A DNA stretch of 5,363 bases from Nitrososphaerota archaeon (GTDB taxonomy: Archaea; Thermoproteota; Bathyarchaeia; Bathyarchaeales; Bathycorpusculaceae), in the NCBI GenBank assembly GCA_031260365.1, contig JAIRJY010000191.1, forward strand, positions 1 to 5,363, in the 5' to 3' direction. The notes under the pieces are model-generated. The model did not search any database. It was given only the letters and a program-made list of their open reading frames with translations, and was not told the DNA's origin. The position numbers were made by a program, and so were the translations under genes. Shown piece by piece: positions 1 to 5,363 of the stretch; positions within the stretch are counted from its first letter, which is position 1, and each line of letters begins with the position of its first letter.

Positions 1-139
1 GTTTGTTCAATACTAATTTGCCATGCCAAGAACCACTTATTTCATTAAACCTATGAAACTTTGAGTTATTAACCAATTACACCACTAGGCATTTCTAGTC
101 TCTTTCGAATCGATAAGAATTCTGTTGTTTGGAGTTTTG
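1..139. other. Left-edge intergenic stretch without a recognisable gene
   Basis: This is the region downstream of the radical SAM gene that ends at 140. All reading frames on both strands are short; the two minus-strand ATG codons here open frames of only two or three codons. I see no tRNA, no clear hairpin and no T-run on the minus strand that would end the radical SAM transcript, so that transcript may continue beyond the window or end by a weak signal. Confidence 0.6.
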
Positions 140-1204
140 TCAATTTTGATTTTGACATTGCTGTTTGTCCTTTTGTTGTTTAATGAGCATCCTATAACTG
201 TCTATTTCTCGCCGTTTGTTATCTGTAAGGATAACCTCATTTAATAAGAGTTCGTTTTTGTGATTTAACACATAGTTAAGCATAGCCTTTCTATAGTTAA
301 CCAGTAAATCCTGACATGCATCACATATAGTTGAGTGTTCCGTGGTGACACCTAATTTTTTAAGAATGCCCTTAGGCCCTAATGTGTGTATTAACCAAAA
401 AACTATGTTTGATTGAACACGGTTCAAAATAACTGCTAAGCTTTCAGAGTAAAGGTTACCTACAGTAAGATCGGAGACGTCCATGCTGGCATGTCCACAG
501 CATACTTTGACATTCCCATCGGGATGAAAAGATATAGATCGTCCCACCTCAGTACACCCTTTACGAGTTTTGACATCATCAATCGTTAAATTAATGGGTA
601 TTCGATTAACATCATTTTTTAAATTTGCGCCTCGCCCATTTAGACTAGGCGTATTTTCCATAAACAAAATTTTTTTGCTTATTTCATTTGATGAAATACC
701 TAATTTTTCAGCCATATAGTTCTGAATATATTTAGAAGTGTATTTTGAGTAATTGTCAATAATTGTGGAAATAACAGGTTTAATATTGTTGCTAAATGTG
801 GCTTCAACAAAATGCACTATATTATCAATGGAAACAAATTTGGCATGGTAATCATCAAAACTAGTGTTAATTTCGTTTAAACCTTCAGCCACTAGCTCTT
901 TAACAAACTTCTCAGCCTCTTCTTTTGAAGTAGCCCACCAAGCATTAGTCACTACGCGTGTTGACCAACCATTATCTCGTGCAAGATTTAAGCCTTTTAC
1001 GAGTTTTTCTTTCTGTAATGTTGTTTCGCCACCAGTAAACACAACTACTTTAAATGACGAAACCTTTTTCAACTGATTAAAAATAGATTCTATCAACTCA
1101 TCAGACATAGTTGCCTTTATGCTTGGACTACTTGAAATGCTACAGTGTTCACAAGTAAAATTACATTGATAATCAATAAAAAAAGTGGCAATTTGAGGAA
1201 TCAA
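140..1204 (-). CDS. Radical SAM enzyme with SPASM/twitch-like C-terminus, probable peptide maturase
   Basis: A 354-residue cytoplasmic radical SAM protein. The CX3CX2C cluster motif is C14, C18, C21, followed by GGE at 58-60 and a GRGA element at 190-193. After about residue 215 comes a cysteine set, C217, C235-C236, C294 and C297, flanking 'SISFHPDGNVKVCC', which fits an SPASM or twitch domain holding an auxiliary Fe-S cluster. Such enzymes typically modify ribosomal peptides. The tail after 305 is charged and Gln/Lys/Asn-rich. The start is TTG at 1204-1202: the first in-frame ATG is codon 33, after the cluster motif, and an in-frame TGA lies at 1213-1211, so only TTG (or a rare ATT two codons earlier) can start a working enzyme. 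It begins 11 bases after the stop of the 1216-1725 gene with no good Shine-Dalgarno, suggesting translational coupling. The peptide next door is the obvious candidate substrate. The reaction type (epimerisation, crosslink, other) cannot be told from the sequence. Confidence 0.9.
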   Translation of the reverse strand: MIPQIATFFIDYQCNFTCEHCSISSSPSIKATMSDELIESIFNQLKKVSSFKVVVFTGGETTLQKEKLVKGLNLARDNGWSTRVVTNAWWATSKEEAEKFVKELVAEGLNEINTSFDDYHAKFVSIDNIVHFVEATFSNNIKPVISTIIDNYSKYTSKYIQNYMAEKLGISSNEISKKILFMENTPSLNGRGANLKNDVNRIPINLTIDDVKTRKGCTEVGRSISFHPDGNVKVCCGHASMDVSDLTVGNLYSESLAVILNRVQSNIVFWLIHTLGPKGILKKLGVTTEHSTICDACQDLLVNYRKAMLNYVLNHKNELLLNEVILTDNKRREIDSYRMLIKQQKDKQQCQNQN

Positions 1205-1215
1205 ACAAATTCAAC

Positions 1216-1725
1216 TCAATCAGCCTTTTTTCTCAAAATCTCCGGCACCAAGTCTGCTCCATCCACAGGAGCACCCAACAGCAGCACAGCAACTACCGCC
1301 TGAGCAGCTCCCGCAACTTCAGTTGCTATTGCAACCATGTGAGCAACTAAATAATCCCCGTATACGAGAACCCCTTCCTCTTCTGCTCGCAGAGGTGTAT
1401 ATCCAGGACTGTTTAGGATATTTATGATTTCGCGCTCCTCACGATTAAAAGGATCAACTTTCTTAATGTCCGTGTTTGATAGGTTTATGTTGTTTATGCC
1501 CGTTTCTACAAGTACTTTCTGTGGGTTCTCGTAAAAATTTATTCGGAATTCATCGTCTAGATATAAACGCCAATTAAACTTATAAAAAGCTTCAGCGTCT
1601 ATATCAACAGACAACTTGTCCATATTCACAAGAGACAAATTATTTTCAAATTCTCCGTTTGATACTTTCATGCAGTTAAACACCAAACAATTTGGGTGGT
1701 ATAGTCTAATAAACATTGTCATCAC
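1216..1725 (-). CDS. Putative RiPP precursor with NHLP-like leader and Ala/Val-rich hydrophobic C-terminal region
   Basis: A 169-residue protein not recognised as a named family. Residues 50-77 read W-x-x-Y-L-D-D-E-F-R ... E-N-P-x-x-V-L-x-E-x-G-I, the 'Asp-x-x-Phe-Arg ... Asn-Pro ... Leu ... Gly-Ile' pattern of nitrile-hydratase-like (NHLP) and related RiPP leaders. A charged link (91-100) and an acidic 'RAEEEG' (113-118) precede a hydrophobic Ala/Val/Gly run, about 125-151, then a hydrophilic end with LRKKAD. The only cysteines are C13 and C18, so thioether chemistry on the core is unlikely; epimerisation or C-methylation would suit its aliphatic residues. The longest start is GTG at 1725, followed by ATG at 1722, sitting about 25 bases from a TATA-like box and so possibly leaderless. 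ATG at 1671 (residue 19) has GGTG nine bases upstream, and ATG at 1623 (residue 35) would start just before the leader-like part. The radical SAM gene follows after 11 bases. The alternative is a small membrane protein using the hydrophobic run as a helix. Confidence 0.62.
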   Translation of the reverse strand: MMTMFIRLYHPNCLVFNCMKVSNGEFENNLSLVNMDKLSVDIDAEAFYKFNWRLYLDDEFRINFYENPQKVLVETGINNINLSNTDIKKVDPFNREEREIINILNSPGYTPLRAEEEGVLVYGDYLVAHMVAIATEVAGAAQAVVAVLLLGAPVDGADLVPEILRKKAD

Positions 1726-1746
1726 AAGTTTTTGTAACTGGCGCTG

Positions 1747-1755
1747 TTTTATTTA
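1747..1755 (-). promoter_or_regulatory. Archaeal TATA-like box of the precursor/radical SAM unit
   Basis: On the minus strand this reads TAAATAAAA, centred at 1751, placing transcription start near 1725. That coincides with the GTG/ATG starts at 1725 and 1722, fitting a leaderless message. If instead translation begins at 1671, the leader would be about 55 bases with a GGTG ribosome site. The match to the archaeal box is by composition and spacing only. Confidence 0.4.
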
Positions 1756-2040
1756 GTGGGTGGATAGTCGCCCCTTGAAATGAATGTAATAGCAGTAGAA
1801 CTTGGCATCGGAATTCTGAGGGTAAATCATTTGTGGGAAAAGACAAAAAGTCACACTTTACGAAAATTTAATATATAGAACGGCATAAGAACTATTTGAT
1901 GGTTGTTTGTGAAGTACATAGGCAGATCTAACAGAAAGAATGAAAACTTGCAAAGCACATTACACTATAGGCTATACGTCAAGGAGCTCATTTTTCACTT
2001 AAAGCGCTTATTCCAGTGTTCAAAAAAGCGTGTTTATATC

Positions 2041-2047
2041 GGAGTGA
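2041..2047 (+). promoter_or_regulatory. Shine-Dalgarno GGAGTGA fixing the start of the B12-type radical SAM gene
   Basis: GGAGTGA lies six bases before the ATG at 2054 and closely matches the archaeal/bacterial Shine-Dalgarno. It supports ATG 2054 over the later in-frame ATG at 2069 and shows that this transcript, unlike its leftward neighbours, has a 5' leader. Confidence 0.75.
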
Positions 2048-2053
2048 CTAACT

Positions 2054-3406
2054 ATGGTTGATATCCTTATGATTGTTCCGCCACCAGGAGTTGTATGCTC
2101 TAAATTCTCCGAAGGTGTACCGCCTTTAGGCATTGGTTACATCTTAGCAATGCTCAATCAAGAAGGTTTTTCAACCGCTATACACGACTTTGCTATAGAT
2201 AGTACACCACTAACTGATCTAGAACTAATTCTGCAACGTGAGAAACCAAAAATCGTTGGCGTTTACGCCTCAACAATCATGTATCGGAACGCCTCCCGTA
2301 TCGCAAAAATCGTAAAAAGATACAACCCCGAAATTTTAACTATTTTTGGTGGTCCACATTCTTCTGCACTACCACACGAAAGCTTAATTGATGGAGCAGA
2401 CATCGTCGTCAGAGGCGAAGGCGAATATACAATGTTAGAACTTGCAAAAGCATTCATACGAGAAAAAGGTCAAATTGACCAAATTGCAGGGATATCTTAC
2501 AAAAAAAATGATGTCATAATCGACAACACATCTCGAGATCTTATTGAAAATTTGGATGTGTTGCCTTTTCCAGCGTATGACGCTTTTGGCAAATATCCTG
2601 TTTGGGGAAGTATTTTAACGGGTAGAGGTTGTCCTTATCAGTGCGTATTTTGTGCAGGTAAGAATGTTTTTGGTGGTAAATACCGGTTTAGAAGTGTTGA
2701 AAATGTTTTTGAAGAAATCAAGCTACTCTACGACAAATATAATGTTAGGGAATTTTGTTTTATTGATGATACATTTACCGCTGTTTCGAAAAGGGCGGAA
2801 GACATTTGTAATTTTATTTTGCAAGAGCACATGGATATTGTGTGGTGGTGTGAGACGAGGGCTGACTGCATTACTAAAGACTTGCTTGCGCTGATGGCGA
2901 AAGCTGGGTGTAAGCAGTTACAGTTTGGTGTTGAGAGCGGAGATAATAGAGTATTACAGGATATTCGTAAAGGTATTACTGTTGAAATGGTGGAACTCTC
3001 AGTTAAAAGAGCATTTGAAGCAGGTATTTTGTCGAAATGCAGTTTTATGGTTGGACATCATTCAGATACTCTTGAGAGTTTGAATAATACTTTGCAATTC
3101 ACTGAAAAGCTGATTAAGACTTATTATGTTCACGCTGTGGTGGGGGTGAATACGCCATTTCCAGGTTCAGACACTTATGATCACGCAGAGGAGTTGGGCT
3201 TGGATATTTTTAATAGAGATTGGGATAGTTACAATTTTGTTACTACTGTATTTAATAGTAAGTATTTGAAGGCTCAACAAATCTCTAGCCACTTCAATCA
3301 AGCATTGGCTTTAATTAATAACTCAAAAAATCAATATCACATTGATGACCACATATATCGTGTTTCGCCGTCACTCTACACGTTAAAACCAAACAGTAAT
3401 CGGTAA
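2054..3406 (+). CDS. Cobalamin-binding-domain radical SAM protein (class B methylase-like)
   Basis: A 450-residue protein with the two-domain layout of B12-type radical SAM enzymes. Residues 1-165 form a Rossmann-like B12-binding domain: 'ILMIVPPPG' at 4-12, 'PPLGIGYILAML' at 23-34, 'GGPHSSALP' at 99-107 and 'GADIVVRGEGE' at 114-124. There is no DxHxxG cobalt-ligating motif, as is common in this group. The radical SAM core begins near 185 with 'TGRGC' and CX3CX2C at C193, C197, C200; 'FIDDTF' and the 'FGVESG' motif (about 291-296) follow. The last 100 residues or so are less conserved. Relatives include C-, P- and other methyltransferases, ring-forming enzymes and many uncharacterised proteins. 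Its position, divergent from a precursor-like peptide and a radical SAM maturase, suggests peptide C-methylation, as PoyB/PoyC do in polytheonamide biosynthesis, but lipid or cofactor substrates are equally possible on sequence alone. G/T content rises sharply across the radical SAM half. Confidence 0.9.
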   Translation: MVDILMIVPPPGVVCSKFSEGVPPLGIGYILAMLNQEGFSTAIHDFAIDSTPLTDLELILQREKPKIVGVYASTIMYRNASRIAKIVKRYNPEILTIFGGPHSSALPHESLIDGADIVVRGEGEYTMLELAKAFIREKGQIDQIAGISYKKNDVIIDNTSRDLIENLDVLPFPAYDAFGKYPVWGSILTGRGCPYQCVFCAGKNVFGGKYRFRSVENVFEEIKLLYDKYNVREFCFIDDTFTAVSKRAEDICNFILQEHMDIVWWCETRADCITKDLLALMAKAGCKQLQFGVESGDNRVLQDIRKGITVEMVELSVKRAFEAGILSKCSFMVGHHSDTLESLNNTLQFTEKLIKTYYVHAVVGVNTPFPGSDTYDHAEELGLDIFNRDWDSYNFVTTVFNSKYLKAQQISSHFNQALALINNSKNQYHIDDHIYRVSPSLYTLKPNSNR

Positions 3407-3416
3407 ATCCCAACAT

Positions 3417-3797
3417 ATGTCACATCGCATAGTTCGTTTGTTTCAGTGTTACCTTGTGAACAACATACAAAAAAGGTCCGAAGCAAAGTTAACACGATTT
3501 ATCAAAACCCAAAATATACACTACCTAAAAGAACAAAGTAAAACAAATTAAAAAAAAGATAAGATCACACGATCTAAATACCAATGCTACCAATGCCACA
3601 TCTACTTCAGAGAACCAAAAGAACACACTACACAAGACATTTCCGAACAACAAATAACAAACCTGCGGAAATGTATTACTGAGGAACATGGAATACAAAA
3701 AAAAGAATATTTCCCGATTATTGTTGAGGTGTTAATTGGTGAACATTTTGTGAAAAACTATTGGCGAGCGTTTGGGTATTCTGGTTGCCTACGATAA
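3417..3797 (+). pseudogene. Possible broken small gene with a CxxC knuckle, interrupted by an in-frame TAA
   Basis: An ATG at 3417, 11 bases after the B12-type gene's stop, opens 44 codons to TAA at 3549-3551. The same frame then stays open for 81 more codons, to TAA at 3795-3797. The second part contains 'KYQCYQCHIYF' (about 3576-3608), a zinc-knuckle-like CxxC seen in zinc-ribbon proteins and transposase N-termini, followed by a charged stretch. In such AT-rich DNA 125 codons with a single stop is more than chance usually gives, so a decayed gene, or a small gene starting after the stop, is plausible. Against it: no Shine-Dalgarno, no second CxxC, no intact start after the TAA, and the last 80 bases lie opposite the well-supported 3718-4365 gene, where openness may be incidental. 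I do not recognise a family. Confidence 0.28.
3697..3707 (-). terminator. T-rich terminator after the PH-like membrane protein gene
   Basis: On the minus strand, starting eleven bases after the stop codon end at 3718, the sequence reads TTCTTTTTTTT with eight consecutive T's. Archaeal RNA polymerase terminates at such T-runs without needing a hairpin, and none is seen here. Confidence 0.6.
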
Positions 3798-4365
3798 GGT
3801 ATTCGCCATTTTTTAATTCTATCATAAGACTAGTAGAGTTTGTCGTTGCCACATAAGCTCTTGCATCATTCCCCAAAGTAAATACGCCAACATTCACCTC
3901 ATCAAAATTGGTTCCATATTGTTTACTTAATTTAAAGTCGCCTGAACCTATCTGTCCAACAAAAGCAACAGCTATTTCATCGGAAGCAACAATTTTGTTA
4001 CTGTTAATAGAGAGAAGAGCTCCAATAAAAGTAAATTTGGATTCTACATTTATGTATCCAGATCCAATTGTCACTACTGAAGTCGCTGTATTGGTATATA
4101 CTGCACTATAGAAAAGACTCCCACCCACCATTAACGTTATACCAAGCAGAGCCAAACCATATTTACTATTTATACCTACACCCCACCCCACAAGTCTTCT
4201 ACCAAACGTTGAACGATCTTTGAACCGAGAATTTAATATCAACCACAATGCTAACAAAATAACGCCAGCTAGTACAATACCCATTATAATAATGTACGTA
4301 CCATTTGCTGTTGACGATGATGGTTGCACAGTGAATTGCTCAGGTGACAATGATAAACTTACCAC
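3718..4365 (-). CDS. Two-helix membrane protein with C-terminal PH-like domain
   Basis: A 215-residue protein. Residues 1-23 are Ser/Thr-rich; helices lie at about 24-44 and 69-91, separated by a loop rich in Arg and Lys (RFKDR, GRR), so by the positive-inside rule both ends face outward. Residues 95-215 form a beta-rich domain ending 'YGTNF...VGVFTLGNDARAYVA...NSTSLMIELKNGEYLIV', which resembles the bacterial PH-like domain found in SunI-type and related membrane proteins. That match is from memory of the pattern and not tested. The start is GTG at 4365: the in-frame region upstream to TAG (4425-4423) has no ATG or GTG, and a TATA-like box lies 21-28 bases upstream, consistent with a leaderless mRNA. 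No ribosome site is seen. It lies downstream of, and on the same strand as, the ABC-2 permease but has its own promoter and terminator. It could be a transporter-associated accessory protein or an immunity-like factor; function unknown. Confidence 0.8.
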   Translation of the reverse strand: MVSLSLSPEQFTVQPSSSTANGTYIIIMGIVLAGVILLALWLILNSRFKDRSTFGRRLVGWGVGINSKYGLALLGITLMVGGSLFYSAVYTNTATSVVTIGSGYINVESKFTFIGALLSINSNKIVASDEIAVAFVGQIGSGDFKLSKQYGTNFDEVNVGVFTLGNDARAYVATTNSTSLMIELKNGEYLIVGNQNTQTLANSFSQNVHQLTPQQ

Positions 4366-4385
4366 AGTTAAATTCCGTTTTGCTG

Positions 4386-4393
4386 TTAATATA
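4386..4393 (-). promoter_or_regulatory. TATA box of the PH-like membrane protein gene
   Basis: The minus strand reads TATATTAA, preceded by 'CCAAACA'. Its centre is about 25 bases before the GTG at 4365, the normal distance between an archaeal TATA box and the transcription start, so mRNA and coding sequence probably start together. This supports the GTG start. Confidence 0.6.
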
Positions 4394-4497
4394 TGTTTGG
4401 AACTACAGAGCTTTGCGACATACTATTTTTTTGTGAATTTCCATATTTAGTAGTTGCGGATTAAAATATTTGTAGCCTATTTGTATAATGTTGTGAA

Positions 4498-4602
4498 TTA
4501 TAGCTTTGAGTGTTCTTGTGTTGCTTTTCTTGGGATTAATTTCTTTCGTATTTTAGTGATCTCTCGTCGTTTGAGCATATGAGATTGTCCAAAAAAGATC
4601 AT
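4498..4602 (-). CDS. Possible 34-residue basic peptide with its own TATA box
   Basis: An ATG at 4602-4600 opens 34 codons ending in TAA at 4500-4498. The product begins MIFFGQSHML and continues with a strongly basic part (KRREITKIRKKLIPRK), with about ten Lys/Arg residues in total and no cysteine. The palindromic box CTATATAG at 4625-4632 is centred 26-27 bases before the ATG, the same spacing as at the 1725 and 4365 genes, so a leaderless message would begin at this ATG. The frame lies between two minus-strand genes. A second ATG at 4578 would give 26 residues. The basic stretch might bind nucleic acid or membranes, but no family is recognised and a chance frame next to a promoter for a non-coding RNA is a real alternative. 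Confidence 0.35.
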   Translation of the reverse strand: MIFFGQSHMLKRREITKIRKKLIPRKATQEHSKL

Positions 4603-4625
4603 TAGATCCAGTGTAAGGCAATTAC

Positions 4626-4631
4626 TATATA
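4626..4631 (-). promoter_or_regulatory. TATA box between the permease and the small basic frame
   Basis: TATATA inside the symmetric CTATATAG. Read leftward it predicts transcription start near 4602, exactly at the ATG of the 34-residue frame. It lies immediately after the permease terminator, so it would begin a new transcript. Because the box is symmetric, direction rests on the downstream frame. Confidence 0.45.
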
Positions 4632-4655
4632 GAAAAGGAAAATAAAAAAAAGAAG
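4632..4655 (-). terminator. T-rich terminator after the ABC-2 permease gene
   Basis: Directly after the permease stop codon the minus strand is almost entirely pyrimidine, with an eight-T run (4651-4644), then TTTT and another TTTT. This is a typical archaeal oligo-T terminator with no hairpin needed. Confidence 0.65.
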
Positions 4656-5363
4656 TTATTCGTTGATTTGAGTTTTTTTGAACGTTAACCAGCCTATCAA
4701 CAGAAAAACTGTAATATATGTTAAAGCGATCGCAAGCCCACGGAGAGCAACAAAATCTATAGATTCCGTGTACCGTAACTCTGTTGTTGGCAATACTTGA
4801 TCCCCCGCTTGCACTGACCAAATATCTATTTTAGAAAAATCCACCCTTTGCCCAGAATGCAGCAACGCATAAACCAAGTTTACACCTAAATAATCTGTAC
4901 CCGCACTAACTGAAAGAGCAGTATTATCCACAGTAACCAGAGTTCCGCTAGCTCCAGTACCAGGTAAATAATTCAGTGCGGGAGAAGGACCGGCAAAAAC
5001 AGAAACAACAGGCAAAGCAATGACAAGTGAAATAAACAAGCCTAAAGAGATAATTACTGTTAATATCGTGTTTTTTGTAACTGTACCCATAGCAAAGAGT
5101 ATTGAAATCCAAATAAAAGCACTAACAATATTCCCAAACAAAACAATAGGGAGAAGCCCAAGACTATTTTGCGGCCCATAAACAAAAAAGGCGCCAGCAG
5201 TTGTAAAAGTAAAAATTACCGTAAAAGAAACAAACAAAATAACGAAAGATGCAAACAATTTTCCCAAATAGACTGTTGTACGGGAAACAGGCTTAGTTAA
5301 TAATGGCACTATTGTACCACTCTCAAACTCACTAGACATACTATTCATAGCTATAACTAGTGC
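4656..5363 (-). CDS. ABC-2 type (NosY-like) transporter permease, C-terminal part, cut by the window edge
   Basis: The frame is open to the right edge (codons read A-L-V-I-A before the ATG at 5348), so the true start lies outside the window and the ATG at 5348 is internal. The visible 235 residues begin with 'SSEFESGTIVPLLTKPVSR', the cytoplasmic coupling segment typical of ABC-2/NosY permeases. Four hydrophobic segments follow (about 28-58, 65-90, 93-118 and 203-224 counted from the 5348 ATG). An outside loop of about 85 residues with 'NYLPGTGASG' lies between the third and fourth. These permeases form the membrane channel of exporters and pair with an ATPase usually encoded next door, presumably to the right. 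Substrate unknown; export of a modified peptide is possible but not shown. The gene ends at TAA 4658-4656 followed by a T-rich terminator. Confidence 0.88.
   Translation of the reverse strand, partial: ALVIAMNSMSSEFESGTIVPLLTKPVSRTTVYLGKLFASFVILFVSFTVIFTFTTAGAFFVYGPQNSLGLLPIVLFGNIVSAFIWISILFAMGTVTKNTILTVIISLGLFISLVIALPVVSVFAGPSPALNYLPGTGASGTLVTVDNTALSVSAGTDYLGVNLVYALLHSGQRVDFSKIDIWSVQAGDQVLPTTELRYTESIDFVALRGLAIALTYITVFLLIGWLTFKKTQINE

Larger units (their letters stand above)
1726..2053. promoter_or_regulatory. Divergent intergenic region between the precursor unit and the B12-type radical SAM gene
   Basis: This 328-base region separates two oppositely directed transcripts and must carry both promoters. 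The leftward box is at 1747-1755. For the rightward gene, A/T-rich candidates are the near-symmetric 'TTAATATATAG' at 1868-1878, which would give a leader of about 150 bases, and the weaker 'CTTAAAG' near 1999-2004. Two tiny plus-strand frames (1780-1878 and 1940-2002, 32 and 20 codons) lack ribosome sites and are not called. No strong operator-like inverted repeat was found. Confidence 0.5.

Noticed and set aside
864..1076. 70-codon plus-strand frame inside the radical SAM gene
   Set aside because: It lies opposite the conserved radical SAM core and has a composition typical of an antisense shadow.
1780..1878. 32-codon plus-strand frame in the divergent region (MNVIAVELG...)
   Set aside because: No ribosome site or TATA box at the right distance, and no recognisable sequence; consistent with chance in promoter DNA.
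1940..2002. 20-codon plus-strand frame just before the B12-type gene (MKTCKAHY...)
   Set aside because: Too short and without a translation signal; a leader-peptide role is conceivable but nothing supports it, as no attenuator hairpin follows.
2031..2040. TTTATAT just before the B12-type gene as its TATA box
   Set aside because: It would place transcription start near 2062, inside the gene and after the clear GGAGTGA ribosome site, so it is unlikely to be the promoter for ATG 2054.
4498..4821. Longer 107-codon minus-strand frame running into the permease
   Set aside because: Its first two thirds overlap the permease and its terminator in another frame; only the 34-codon end outside the permease, with its own TATA box, merits a call.
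1..5363. CRISPR arrays, tRNA/rRNA genes, insertion sequences with terminal repeats
   Set aside because: I saw no regularly spaced repeats, no cloverleaf-like gene and no paired terminal repeats with target duplications on reading both strands.

Overview
The window looks archaeal. It is AT-rich. Three minus-strand starts (1725, 4365, 4602) each have an A/T-rich TATA-like box centred about 25-27 bases upstream, which is the archaeal spacing for leaderless mRNAs, and two minus-strand genes end at runs of eight T's, as archaeal terminators do. The membrane proteins at the right also read like those of anaerobic archaea such as Bathyarchaeia-type lineages, but that lineage call is a guess from style, not a match.

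Layout from left to right: (a) 140-1725, minus strand, a two-gene unit. The first gene encodes a 169-residue protein with a RiPP-leader-like middle and an Ala/Val-rich hydrophobic end. Eleven bases later comes a radical SAM enzyme with an SPASM/twitch-like cysteine tail. (b) 1726-2053, a divergent intergenic region. (c) 2054-3406, plus strand, a B12-binding-type radical SAM protein with a strong Shine-Dalgarno. (d) 3407-3717, an A/C-rich stretch holding what may be a broken small gene with a CxxC knuckle. (e) 3718-4365, minus strand, a two-helix membrane protein whose C-terminal half resembles a bacterial PH-like domain. (f) 4498-4602, minus strand, a possible 34-residue basic peptide with its own TATA box. 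(g) 4656 to the right edge, minus strand, the C-terminal part of an ABC-2 (NosY-type) permease.

The main interest is (a)+(c): a precursor-like protein coupled to a radical SAM/SPASM enzyme, with a second, cobalamin-type radical SAM enzyme divergent from it. This is the enzyme set seen in proteusin-type RiPP pathways (radical SAM epimerase plus B12 radical SAM C-methyltransferases acting on a hydrophobic Ala/Val/Gly-rich core), here apparently in an archaeon. That reading is inference: the precursor has no confirmed family, the core boundary is unknown, and no peptidase is visible. The permease and PH-like protein could serve export or self-protection, or may be an unrelated neighbouring transporter locus; they have their own promoters and terminators.
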